This document shows, one piece after another, positions 49,436 to 58,530 of a stretch of 64,000 bases of DNA. Position 1 is the first letter of the stretch. Each line of letters begins with the position of its first letter. The stretch spans positions 2,255,339 to 2,319,338 of the forward strand of contig JAJEKV010000025.1 of the NCBI GenBank assembly GCA_021234155.1. The letters are read 5' to 3'. A model generated the notes under the pieces. That model had not been told where the DNA came from. It did no database searches and saw nothing but the letters and a program-made list of their open reading frames with translations. A program made the position numbers and the translations under genes. This DNA comes from Isoetes taiwanensis. Lineage: Eukaryota > Streptophyta > Lycopodiopsida > Isoetales > Isoetaceae.

Positions 49436-49502
49436 GTCTCACACGTTGCGCCCAGACCGATAATGAACTTTTCATTTTCTGTCCTGGCGCGACGTGTGAG
49501 AC
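49436..49502. repeat. Hairpin repeat, copy 2
   Basis: Left arm GTCTCACACGTTGCGCCCAG, right arm CTGGCGCGACGTGTGAGAC, nearly perfect pairing. The sequence around it (tggggcatggtctcac...) is otherwise unlike copy 1, so the hairpin itself is what has been duplicated. Confidence 0.75.
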
Positions 49503-49643
49503 ATCCTCTCAAATTGGCCTAGGATATCTGTTTTGACTAAAACAAAAGCTAAAACTTACTAACTCAACTTAATTAAGTAACTTTATACACTTATAATTTA
49601 CTCTAAAACACTTTGTATTAAACAAATTTTATCATTTACGAAA

Positions 49644-49892
49644 TTAATAAGGCTCTCCTTTGATATGACTGGCTAAGTGCATATCTTTCTTCATTAGAGT
49701 TACTCCCTTGGCGTGTACTGTGCAGGCTGTTGAGTCTTCAAAATGTTGGACCAGCTTCTGCTCTGCTGCTTCTTGACCCTTGGCCTCTCGCTCTCGTTTT
49801 GCCCTCTCCTCTTCTTGTTTCCTTCGGCCTCCTTGGCCTCCGACTGTTTTGCCTTGTCGAGGAAGTCGAGCGGTCTGTTTGGTGCGCGCCAT
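49644..49892 (-). CDS. Histone H3-like mini-gene: H3 tail start joined to an H3 C-terminus
   Basis: From ATG 49,892 the minus strand encodes 82 residues. Residues 1-9 are MARTKQTAR, exactly the start of the H3 tail (K4 kept). Residues 10-40 are Gly/Arg/Lys/Glu-rich and not H3-like. From about residue 41 the protein follows the H3 C-terminus: EAAE, a FED, CTVHAKGVTLM and KDMHLA, equivalent to the second half of helix alpha2, loop 2 and alpha3. Helices alphaN and alpha1 and the first half of alpha2 are missing; canonical H3 is about 135 residues. An in-frame ATG exists upstream (49,985), but the H3 start is the natural one. It may be a truncated H3 variant, a spliced or decayed H3 gene, or a chimera. 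It could not form a full histone fold as given. Confidence 0.55.
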   Translation of the reverse strand: MARTKQTARLPRQGKTVGGQGGRRKQEEERAKREREAKGQEAAEQKLVQHFEDSTACTVHAKGVTLMKKDMHLASHIKGEPY

Positions 49893-50020
49893 GTCGATCA
49901 GAGTCTTGGTGTCGATCAGAGTCATGTAGCATTTGTCTTTTTGGTGTGGTTTTATCTGCTTTGTGTACTGCATATACCGGCTCATAGGTCAAGTTTGGCC
50001 TCCGCGGACGTTAAAATATA

Positions 50021-50047
50021 CTTCCTTCCTTCCTTCCTTCCTTCCTT
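50021..50047 (+). repeat. (CTTC)n microsatellite
   Basis: About seven CTTC units; a shorter, interrupted version lies in copy A near 915-938. Confidence 0.85.
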
Positions 50048-50265
50048 AACCATGCAATTGATTCGACCTCATTCACGAGACGTAGTGCCATTGAAACTAT
50101 TGACAGACTGGGCCCACTCCAACTAACACCTCAACTTTTTTCGTAGCTCACATGGATAGCTTTACTACTAATATGTCACTTCACGTCGTCATTGTGTTTT
50201 TGGTCCATTAGCATTACTTCCTTTGCTTTATAATAGCGGACTATATGTATGGCACTCGCTTTATT

Positions 50266-50270
50266 ATTAA
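50266..50270. repeat. Target-site duplication ATTAA, left, Gypsy copy B
   Basis: ATTAA directly before the 5' LTR; the same five bases follow the 3' LTR at 60,948-60,952. Five bases is the usual Ty3/Gypsy duplication. Confidence 0.88.
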
Positions 50271-50862
50271 TGTTAGTCCTGTACGTGCTGGTACAGGACT
50301 ATTCATGCATACGACGGACCAAGTCAAGGCCAAGGATCCACAGCCATGCACAGGTCAGTCGTCAAAGGCCCCACAGAAGACCAAGCAGACCACACAGACA
50401 AAGACCACGCCTGGCGTCAAGAGGAGGCGCTCAGACAAGTGACGGCCCGTCACAGCCTGCGTCAGCGTCAGCGTGATTTCAGGCACTTCAAGAGGCACCG
50501 CCAGCATTCCTGCAAATCGGGCCTCCTTCCAGGAGTCGGCACCGAAATCAGTCAGAGTGTCTATATTGGGCCAAAGGCCGTTGTACTATATATATGAGTA
50601 GAGCTAGCGCTCTAGTTTTTTAGATGAGTTTTGAGTCTTGTCTCATTTCAGTCTTCTCTCGATTGCGAGAGCTCATGTATCTTCGTTGACATCAAGGAAG
50701 CTGTTCTCATTATTGTCTCAATTTTCTCTTTTGCTTTCTTTTCTCTTTTCCCTTGTTCCTTTTGCAAATCCCGCGTGACATAGCTCCCGGATTCTCCTGT
50801 TAGATCCAATGGTCCTCACAGAGGGCTGTCTTGCAGGAGTTCCCGAACCCAGACCCCAAACA
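50271..50862 (+). repeat. 5' LTR, Gypsy copy B
   Basis: 592 bp, TGTTAG...AAACA. A TATA box (ctatatatatga, about 50,586-50,597) is followed by the short palindrome AGAGCTAGCGCTCT, probably close to the transcript start. The U5 end is pyrimidine-rich (ctcttttgctttcttttctc). Confidence 0.93.
50586..50597 (+). promoter_or_regulatory. TATA box of the LTR promoter
   Basis: CTATATATATGA, kept in all four LTRs (near 1,509, 11,950, here and 60,670). It is expected to drive the genomic RNA of the element. Confidence 0.7.
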
Positions 50863-50863
50863 C

Positions 50864-50879
50864 TGTCGCCGCTGCCGGG
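50864..50879 (+). other. Primer-binding site, tRNA-Asp type
   Basis: TGTCGCCGCTGCCGGG starts two bases after the LTR. Plant tRNA-Asp ends in ...CCCGGCAACGGCGCCA, whose complement TGGCGCCGTTGCCGGG agrees at 14 of 16 positions. GATC follows three bases later, also as in that tRNA. tRNA-Asp priming is known for Athila-type elements. Confidence 0.7.
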
Positions 50880-50903
50880 TTTGATCTTTCTTTTCTTTCC
50901 ATC

Positions 50904-52560
50904 ATGTCGGCTCGAGGTTTCACTCCTGAAGAACTTCTTTGCCAAACGGCCGACTGGAGCGCCATCAACGACGCGAGACTGTTCGGGATATGTATGATAC
51001 TGCTTATGACATTGAGGGAGGTCGTGTCCGCTCCAGAGCTCAGTCGGCACCTCCTACCCCTCGTGCTCATTCTCGCCCAGGGTCTCCCCCTATGTGTCGC
51101 CATTGTTCCCAACCTCAATCTCCACAACATACCCCTGTTCAGCCCACGCCTCACTATTTCCAGACTCCTGAGAGCACCTATATCCATATCCCTTCAGGCC
51201 ACACCCCCCAGCCATCACAACCTTCTTCACCCCCTTTGGGATGGGCTACCATCAAGTGTCCTTTGGCCCTCCCCACGTTCACGAATTTCAGTCTTCTCCA
51301 TCTTTTCAGCACGCTCTTCCTGTTTATCAAACCACTGATCTCAAGCCTAATGTGGATGGCTCTCAAGACCCTTCCCCACCGGATGCTACTTTCTATGGAC
51401 CACCGGGTTTTTCAGTCCCACCCCCTTGCTCTCAGTCCCAGGCGGTTCCACCTCTCCATGCTTCTGCATATCCTCCACCAAATCCACCTGTCTATGCTCA
51501 AGTTCCACCTTCATCTCCCACTCATAATTTGAAGCTGACTTATCCCACTTTTGGCAACACTAAAGGCAAACCTCTGGATCAAAGTGCTCAAGCTCACATG
51601 GAGGAATTTGAAGCCTTGGCCATTCTGAATGGTCATGCGCAGCCACAACTCAAATTTCATATCTTTTCGACCACGCTTAGAGGTGCCCCTCATCAGTGGT
51701 TAATGGCCAACAAAAGTCCTTTGGGAAGCGAGTTGGCATGAAATGGCGCCTTTACGTCTCATTATGGCACCACGGACGATGATCGGTTACTCCTCAAGCA
51801 ACTCAATGACCTTGCCGGCAAGAGCCCACCGCGAGTCGGCCCGAGGGGATTTTTGCGGACCGTCTACACATTCTCGTCAGTAAACTCCAGGAGTACCCCA
51901 CGCAAAGCCGGATTCTTGTCTGGTTCCTGCAGGGCCTTCCTCCTGCCATTCGCCTCATGACAGAATACCTGCGTCCCAAGTCTTTGGAGCAGGCCATTGA
52001 ATTGGTCAATCACTCGGTCAATGTCTCTTCTCGAGGTGTTGCTCTTACGGAACTTCCTTTCATACCTCCACAAAATTCTGTGCAGCCTCAGCAAACAAAC
52101 CCACAACGCTCACAAATCTGGTGTCATCTTTGTAAATATCCAGGCCATCTGGCAAATGAATGCAACTCCTCCAATGGACCTCCTCACTGTAAAAGGTACA
52201 ATATGTGCAATCACGCCACGGAGGAATGCACTCGTTCTCATCCTACACCCTTCCGGAATAAAATGGTTTTTCAAGTCCAGACCACGCCTCAACAACAACA
52301 GTCATATCAGCCTCAGCAATATCCCACTCAACAACCGCAGCAGTATCAACAAACGCAGCAATCTCAGCAGCCACGGGGACAAGGCAACTGTCCTCCCTTT
52401 GATCCTTCAAAGGCTCAATGTTATCATTGTCATGAATGGGGTCACACCACCACGGCGTGTCCTCAACTTCCTCAAGTTCAAGTACAACTTCCAGGTTCAA
52501 ACCAACCAGCTTTAGTACGTCTCACGGCTTATCAACTCTGGGTGGCCAACGGTAAACATG
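50904..52560 (+). pseudogene. gag: gag of Gypsy copy B, frame-shifted
   Basis: Capsid/nucleocapsid protein that packages the element RNA in cytoplasmic particles. Start ATG 50,904 (MSARGFTPEE), 42 bases after the LTR. A proline/serine-rich part follows to about 51,520. The capsid-like core (LTYPTFGNTKG..., FHIFSTTLRGAPHQWL) lies at 51,535-51,740. The C-terminal part at 51,957-52,560 has a CCHC knuckle at 52,122-52,163 (CHLCKYPGHLANEC), an irregular Cys/His group after it, a Gln-rich stretch, and a second CCHC knuckle at 52,419-52,460 (CYHCHEWGHTTTAC). The parts lie in at least three frames, with shifts near 50,990, 51,240 and 51,745-51,955, so no single product is made as sequenced. Confidence 0.85.
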
Positions 52561-53870
52561 GCCCTCGTCCTGTTTTGGGAAGCCCCCTCGGCCGCCTCAA
52601 CAACAGCGACCTCAGCAGGCCGCATCTACCTCCACTCCTATGGATCAACAAGCCCAAGAGGAGATTTATCAGGCACTGAACCCTCCTGTCCAGCAGTCCA
52701 ATTGGGTTGGTCTCGTCACCCATCACACACGGGCTTCACGCCCTTTGACCATCATCCCTCACGACACGCCTTCGCCTTTCTTTGTGGAAGCTTGATCCCT
52801 CATGATGATGATAAAAAGTTCACCGGCGCTAATCTTGATAAACTCATGCCTCACGTCATGCCTAAAGTGAGACAAAGTATTCTGAAACTCATGCAGGCTG
52901 CGGAAGGTCGCACACTGGCAAATGTTCATGCCACCACTCGAGCTCAGCAGCGTCAGGCAGCACCGTCATCATCTACCGGCACATGCTCTCAACCGTATCC
53001 AAATATTGCTGCTGAGGTAGAGCTTCTCAAAGAAGTCTCCGCTTCTTTGCCACAGACTCCAGCTCCATTAGACCCTGCGGACCCCTTTTCACATGTTCCT
53101 TTGGAACTTCAGGAAGAACTCGCCAAGATCAAGATTCCTTTGAGCCTGGCCACCATATTGAAACTCTGTCCGGCTCTCAAAGATCAGTTACCTCTTCCCA
53201 CGGTTCTGGTTGGAGCTGTTGCAAGCACGCCACGGTGGGCAATCAGCACATCAATCATGTCCAAATTGATGGTGGTAGTGCCGTCAATCTTATTACTGAC
53301 AAGCTCAGGAAGCAATTGGGCATCAAACAATTATACCGTGCTCCTTATGACATCAAGTTGGCAAATGGCCATATCACGTGCCCTCAAGGTGTCGCTCCTC
53401 TTCTCCATATCAGCATTGGTGATCTCAAATTCCCATTGGAATTTGGTGTTTGGAAAGCTGGAGAAGATCCTGGTGATTATGAAATGCTGGTTGGACGACC
53501 TTTTCTCCGCCAGGCTAAGAGTATTCATTACTGGGCCACGGACCAACTTGTTATAACTGATGGACATCTCAATGCCACCATGGATCTGGAAACTGGCAAA
53601 TTGATCTCTGTTGAGAATGCAGAACCCTCAATCTCCGACACTAACTCTGAAGAAGCACAAAATATTTATCATGTTCAAGCTCCACCCGTGGGTCTGCCTC
53701 TTTCCTCCTACCCGGAGTATGCTGATCCTTGGGGAGAGATGACGCTGGATCAGGACCAGGCTGTGGCTGCTCGCTTGGACCCGTACCTGGCTTCCTGCAA
53801 TCGCATTCAACATCTTGATCATTTTTCCGACAGCACCCTTTCTTCGGAGACCATGCTATCATGAAGCAAC
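52560..53870 (+). pseudogene. Linker and aspartic protease of Gypsy copy B
   Basis: The pre-protease linker (about 52,790-53,200) includes a helical LDKLMPHVMPKVRQ stretch and a KIPLSLATILKLCPALK element typical of Tat/Athila polyproteins. The protease part is open from 53,235 to 53,864. Its catalytic motif is IDGGSAVNLI, with Asp at residue 12 of that frame and DGG where many retroviral proteases have DTG. The conserved DYEMLVGRPFL strand lies about 70 residues later. It would cut the Gag-Pol polyprotein. A frame shift at about 53,210 separates linker from protease. Confidence 0.8.
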
Positions 53871-55031
53871 CCTTGCTTGATGACACTCAGCAGCCCTTTT
53901 TCTTCACTACTCAAAATGCTGCTCCTCCTGTCATGCTTCAACCTCCTGCTCATCAGGTTCAGGACACAGAGGTTGTTCCTCATATTCAAACTCCAGCGGT
54001 GGAAATTGTGGACATTGGTAACAATCAACCTGTCCGCTTAGCTGCAAATCTTCCCACCACTTATAAAGCACGCGCCATGACGCTGTTCAAAAAATTCAAA
54101 CACATTTTTGCTTGGAGCTACAAAGACCTTAGAGGAATCAAAACAGAGTTGGGGGAACTCACCATTCCTACCAAACCTGCTGCACGCCCAATCTAGCAAC
54201 GACAGTATAGGCTCAACCCCAATTACCGTGACCGCGTCAAGGCCAAAATTGATAAACTCTTAGCTATGAGGTCAAACACTCTGAGTGGGTGAGCCCCATC
54301 GTCATTGCTCTCAAACACAATAGTAAGATCCGCGTTTGCGTGGACTACAGAAAATTCAATCAAGCTACGTAGCGTGATCATTTTTCGCTTCCCTTCACAG
54401 ACCAGGTTCTTGAAGAAGTTGCTGGTCATGAGATGTACTCTTTCATGGATGGGTTCTCTGGGTACAATCAAATTTCTATCAGAAAGAAGATCAACTCAAA
54501 ACTACCTTCAGCACCCCGTGGGGCACTTTTGCCTACAAGGTGGTCCCTTTTGGTCTCTCAAACTCTCCTTCAACCTTTCAGCGCATCATGCTCTCTGTCT
54601 TTCAAGACTTTATGAAGGATAAACCTTTTCTTCAGATCTTTCAAGATGATTTTTCAGCCTACAGCTCCATGGATGATCACTTGGAAAAATTGGAACTTGT
54701 CTTTCAAAAATGTGATGAATCTGGCATAAGTCTCAATCCTGAGAAGTGTACTTTTTGCGTCACCTCTGGCGTTTTGTTGGGTCATGTGGTCAGTAAAGAA
54801 GGCATCACCATGGATCCCGCTAAAATCAGTTGTGTACTGAAGGCTCAAGCACCATCTAATATCAAAGAGACACGCTCTTTCCTGGGTAAGGTTAATTACT
54901 ATTCCACCTTCATTCCTGGACTTGCAGCTATAGCTGATCCCATTCATAAACTCACGGGTGATGAATCCACTTGGGCTTGGAATCCCCCAGCGGAAGCTGC
55001 TTTTCAGAAGTTAAAATTGTTACTTACCTAG
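53871..55031 (+). pseudogene. Reverse transcriptase of Gypsy copy B
   Basis: Copies element RNA to DNA. The frame at 53,861-54,196 gives the pre-RT linker with the FKHIFAWSYKDL and GIKTELGELTIP segments. The finger/palm start follows (WVSPIVIALKHNSKIRVCVDYRKFN), interrupted by a TAG near 54,369 where related elements have a sense codon. The palm (YSFMDGFSGYNQI) lies at 54,433-54,480 and the intact core at 54,540-55,031 (VPFGLSNSPSTFQR). The active-site motif is FQDD, residues 34-37 of that frame, where most Gypsy elements have YVDD or FMDD. Thumb-like GHVVS and the SFLGKVNYY connection follow. Frame shifts occur near 54,200-54,300 and 54,500. Confidence 0.85.
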
Positions 55032-55404
55032 GCCTCCGTCCTTGTTCCTCCTCAATGGGACAAGCCCTTCCACGTTCATGTTGATGTCTCTGCCTTTGCC
55101 ATTGGTGCTGTTCTTTCTCAGGCCTATGATGAACATACGGACAAGCCAATCCGTTATGCCAGCCGGAAACTCAATCCTGCTGAGCTCAATTACTCTGCCA
55201 CGGAACGAGAAGCTTTGGGCTTAGTCTTCTGTGTCCAACGTTTCCGTCATTATTTGTTGGGTAGCCAGATCAAGTTCTTTGTTGATCATCAAGCTCTTCT
55301 GTATTTAATCAACAAAGCCATACGGGTAGAATTGCTTTCGTTGGGTCCTTCTTACCGCAAGAATTTGCTCCTTTTGAAATTGTTCATAAAGGCGGGCAAG
55401 TCTC
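55032..55404 (+). pseudogene. RNase H domain of Gypsy copy B
   Basis: Removes template RNA during reverse transcription. The readable succession is HVHVDVSAFAIGAVL (first catalytic Asp), SRKLNPAELNYSATEREALG (catalytic Glu) and FFVDHQALLYL (second Asp), at about 55,072-55,310. The parts are in two frames, and the RT-RNase H junction has an in-frame TAG at 55,029. Confidence 0.8.
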
Positions 55405-56844
55405 ATGTGGTGCCGATTATCTTTCATGCATCCACGGATGATCCCTCCGCGGGTGTTTCGATGCCTTTCGGGCGGCTCAATTGTTCCACGGTCGCGGTCC
55501 ACGCCGCATTGGTTTCACAACTTTCAGCAATATCTTCTCACTGGTGCTCTTCCTCCAGAAGATCCGACGCTCTCACCAGAAAAGCTTCGCTCACGCCGCC
55601 GTCAGTTTCTCCGAGAGGTCCGTGACTACACTATGGTTGCAGGCCATCTAAAACGTGGTAAAGACTTGGTCCTCCGTCGTTGTGTTCTTCCTCATGAGGT
55701 GCTCGATATTGTTCGACAAGCCCACGACGGGCTTGGTGGTGGTCATTTTAGTGGTGATGCCACGACACGCAAAATTCTTTTGGCAGGATACTTCTGGCCC
55801 ACGCTTTTCAAAGATGCCCACGCTTATGCTCGCACGTGTGACGTCTGTCAGCGTGTGGGGAAGCCCACGGCCCGTGACGCTCTTCCATTGACGCCGGTCG
55901 CCACGCCACTTCCCTTCAGCAAATGGGGAATGGACTTTGTGCTTGTGGGGCCCATGGACCCACCGGCGCAGCACACCCGTGCCCGCTACATTCTGGTCAT
56001 CACGGATTATGCTACCAAATGGGCGGAAGCTTGTGCACTTCCAGACAACACTGCTGCCAGTACAGCCAAGGTTCTTTATACGCACATCATCACGCGTTTT
56101 GGTTGTCCCACGGAACTTGTTAGTGATCGTGGCGTGCATTTTGTCAATCATACCATCAAGGAGCTGACGGACTATCTTCACATCCAACACCGGAAGAGTA
56201 CACCTTACTATCCTCAAGGAAATGGCTTGGCTGAAAGCACCAACAAAACTCTCATCACTGTTCTCAAGAAAATTTGTGACGCTTCTCGTACAGATTGGCA
56301 GGACAAGTTGCCTACTGTTCTTTGGGCTTACAACACCAGTTTCAAGATTGCTACTGGCCACACTCCTTTCAAACTGGTTTATGGACAAGAAGCTCTCATG
56401 CCTTTTGAATATATTCTTCCGACTCTCCGTTTCCAACTTGCTACAGCACATAATCCACCTGCTGCACTCAAGGAACGGGTTTATCAATTGGAACGCTTGG
56501 ATGAACTTAGGCGAGACGCTTACATTCGTGTTCTTCATGGACAACAGTTGCAGAAATCGTTGCATGACAAACGACTTAAGACAAAAACATTCAAAGAAGG
56601 TGATTTGGTTCTTCTTTATGATTCTCGTTACAAAACTTTTTCAGGCAAGTTAAAGTTCAGATGGCTTGGTCCTTATCAAATTGTTCAAGTTGTTCAACCC
56701 AGTGTTTTCAAACTGGCCAAATTAGACGGCACTCCCTTACCTACTCTGGTTAATGGCTTTCGCCTTAAGCAATTTCATACAGAAGCTACAGACAGTTCTA
56801 CAAAAGATGCACCACAAAGTCCTGAAACAACAGATAGTGACTAA
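55405..56844 (+). CDS. Integrase of Gypsy copy B, intact frame
   Basis: An open frame of 479 codons, in the element part of one pol polyprotein; the ATG at 55,405 is simply the first in frame. Zinc-binding HHCC: H107, H114, C145, C148. Catalytic core DDE: D177 (WGMDFV), D241 (VSDRGVHF) and E277 (LAESTNKT), with the 35-residue D-E spacing of true integrases. The GPY/F module is at residues 422-424 (WLGPYQIV). The protein ends about 55 residues later without a chromodomain, as in the Tat/Athila group. It inserts the cDNA into the nuclear genome. This is the best-preserved coding part of the window. Confidence 0.93.
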   Translation: MWCRLSFMHPRMIPPRVFRCLSGGSIVPRSRSTPHWFHNFQQYLLTGALPPEDPTLSPEKLRSRRRQFLREVRDYTMVAGHLKRGKDLVLRRCVLPHEVLDIVRQAHDGLGGGHFSGDATTRKILLAGYFWPTLFKDAHAYARTCDVCQRVGKPTARDALPLTPVATPLPFSKWGMDFVLVGPMDPPAQHTRARYILVITDYATKWAEACALPDNTAASTAKVLYTHIITRFGCPTELVSDRGVHFVNHTIKELTDYLHIQHRKSTPYYPQGNGLAESTNKTLITVLKKICDASRTDWQDKLPTVLWAYNTSFKIATGHTPFKLVYGQEALMPFEYILPTLRFQLATAHNPPAALKERVYQLERLDELRRDAYIRVLHGQQLQKSLHDKRLKTKTFKEGDLVLLYDSRYKTFSGKLKFRWLGPYQIVQVVQPSVFKLAKLDGTPLPTLVNGFRLKQFHTEATDSSTKDAPQSPETTDSD

Positions 56845-56966
56845 AAGCGGTATATTTATATTACTAGAGGTAAATTACAAAATGTAAACATTGCCCACTT
56901 ACTTCCGCTATGAGCAGAGCTCTATGGGCAGTGCCCTATTTACAAAATCCTAAGATTAAAACCCCT

Positions 56967-57230
56967 CTACTCCGGGTTGGGAGCAGAGGTGATGCGGAGG
57001 ATGTGGTAGTAATTCTGCTCCGGATCCCAGCGCAGATGCACCACCACATCCATTGGATTGGTCAGCGGATCGGGATGCTCAGCCATCCCACTGCACCAGC
57101 CGTCCATCGGGATGCCACAGTTGTGGCACTTCCAGAGATCCAGACAGTTCATTTTGCAGGTGATCCATTCCAAACAATTGCTAGGCATTGTGCAGTTCTC
57201 GTTCAAACCAGCCGCGGCCATACTCATCAT
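56967..57230 (-). CDS. Antisense Cys-rich accessory frame
   Basis: A minus-strand frame inside the Gypsy 3' region. From the ATG at 57,230 (next in-frame ATGs 57,227 and 57,221) it encodes 87 residues. Seven Cys are clustered in 34 residues, including CKMNC and CHNCGIP, then WC, suggesting a small zinc-binding fold. The C-terminal half reads NPMDVVVHLRWDPEQNYYHI. The frame stays open further upstream to 57,290, but that ATG lies before the TATA box at 57,265-57,272, so the start near 57,230 is preferred. Traces of the frame and promoter exist in copy A. Tat-type elements such as maize Grande are known to carry an antisense gene with its own promoter in this position; sequence relationship is not shown. 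The function is unknown. Confidence 0.5.
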   Translation of the reverse strand: MMSMAAAGLNENCTMPSNCLEWITCKMNCLDLWKCHNCGIPMDGWCSGMAEHPDPLTNPMDVVVHLRWDPEQNYYHILRITSAPNPE

Positions 57231-57264
57231 CGCCAAGGGTGTATCAGCTTTGCCCACTGCTCGT

Positions 57265-57311
57265 CTTATATAGCTGTCGACGTGGACCACTCAGAAAACT
57301 CGTCGACGTGG
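57265..57311 (-). promoter_or_regulatory. Antisense promoter: TATATAAG plus two CCACGTCGAC boxes
   Basis: On the minus strand, CCACGTCGAC occurs at 57,302-57,311 and again at 57,276-57,285 (26 bp apart), followed by TATATAAG at 57,265-57,272. The first suitable ATG is 35 bases further on. ACGT-core boxes are common plant activator sites. In copy A the TATATAAG and a CCACGCCGACG variant are still seen near 8,480-8,505. Confidence 0.5.
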
Positions 57312-57753
57312 TTGCAATGCAAGGCTGTTTCTAAATTGGAATCTTTTCTCCCGCCGCATATCTAGCAATGGTAACTTCTGACACCTTCGTTTTAATGATA
57401 TTTCGAGTTGCCTGCATTAAATGCCATTCCTTCTTTTCATGCCCGTCGAATATTAATATGTGTACCTTCGCCAGCTGTCACCTCCGATCGTTCATTTACG
57501 TCACATCTCTACCGTTCATTGCTTCTCCCTTACCAGCTTGGGGACTTAGCCAAATTTTTGCCCCTCAATCGACTCCTTCGCATCTCTTGCCACCTGGCAT
57601 CATCAACGGTTGCTGCTTCATTCTCATCACGCCCTTTTGCCAAACCCTTGTGTGCCCTAAACACCTTTTCGTCTATCTTCGTTTTCGTCTTCTGTTCTCT
57701 GCCCTCCGGCTTCTCAAGGCAGTTCTTCCTGTTCCTCTTCGACGCTCTTCGAC

Positions 57754-58530
57754 ATGGCTACTGCACCCAAATTTCCTCAACTCCAAGCTTCTGCTCCACG
57801 GGATCCGGCTCTTTTTGAGTCAGTGACCTTCTCGACACCCACCTTTCGCGTAGCCCTCGTTGGCCCGAGTCGTGAAGTCGCGGAACGTCAGCAGCTTTAC
57901 GAATTCTCACAAATGGACCTCCCTGCACCAAATCCAGAGCAATTGAAGCAGTTCGTCGCTCACATAGTCAACAGCCCGGAAGGCTATGCTACCATGGTCG
58001 ATGGCACCACCATTTTGCTTACTCAGCCCCTGATTTCTGAGTTTGGCGCTGTTCCTTATCAAGCCAACATGCATCGCCTCACCAATATTGCCAAGTCCCA
58101 CGACACTTTTGTCAAGTTTCTGTGGTGCAAATTGCTTGGGTATTCCATCAAGAACACCCATATCAATAAACCATTCTACAATGTTGTTACCACGGCCATC
58201 CGCTCCACTCACCATATTGATTGGCCACAAATGTTGTTTTTTAGACTTCTTCATGAAGTGGATCGCCTTAGGGCTGCCCCCTCCTCCGTCTTTGAAGCCT
58301 CCATGGGTGGCCATCTTCAAGCCCTCATCTGTCATTACCTTCCTCATCCTGGGACCCCTTCCATTTCTCATGCATCCACTCAGCAATCTTTTCATTCACT
58401 TCCTCAAAACCAACCGGCTGGCACTTCACGCCCTTCTTCTTCTGGTCATGTCCAACACAACGCCACGCATGTCACTGTCTCCTCTTCCTCCACAGAAACC
58501 ATGCCTTCCACTTCTCATCATGTCTCTTAG
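57754..58530 (+). CDS. 3' sense ORF, N-terminal part, Gypsy copy B
   Basis: An open frame of 258 codons from ATG 57,754 (MATAPKFPQL). Residues 1-45 are Pro/Ser-rich. Residues about 45-200 look globular and helical (PNPEQLKQFVAHIV, FYNVVTTAIRSTHHIDWPQM, FFRLLHEVDRL). The end is Ser/Thr/His-rich. No signal peptide or membrane segment is visible. The helical part resembles in style the uncharacterised plant transposon proteins carried by some Athila/Tat elements, but I cannot prove family membership. It stops at TAG 58,528-58,530, probably a frame shift, because coiled-coil coding continues at once. Confidence 0.6.
   Translation: MATAPKFPQLQASAPRDPALFESVTFSTPTFRVALVGPSREVAERQQLYEFSQMDLPAPNPEQLKQFVAHIVNSPEGYATMVDGTTILLTQPLISEFGAVPYQANMHRLTNIAKSHDTFVKFLWCKLLGYSIKNTHINKPFYNVVTTAIRSTHHIDWPQMLFFRLLHEVDRLRAAPSSVFEASMGGHLQALICHYLPHPGTPSISHASTQQSFHSLPQNQPAGTSRPSSSGHVQHNATHVTVSSSSTETMPSTSHHVS

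Larger units (their letters stand above)
56845..57753. other. Spacer between integrase and the 3' reading region
   Basis: About 900 bp without a sense-strand gene. It contains the antisense frame and its promoter (see 56,967-57,311). The rest (57,312-57,753) is pyrimidine-rich leader-like sequence before the ATG at 57,754. Confidence 0.6.

Noticed and set aside
55648-56565. A 305-codon minus-strand frame opposite integrase
   Set aside because: Lies exactly opposite the clear integrase frame with all its catalytic residues, has no promoter-like context and is broken in copy A; a shadow frame.
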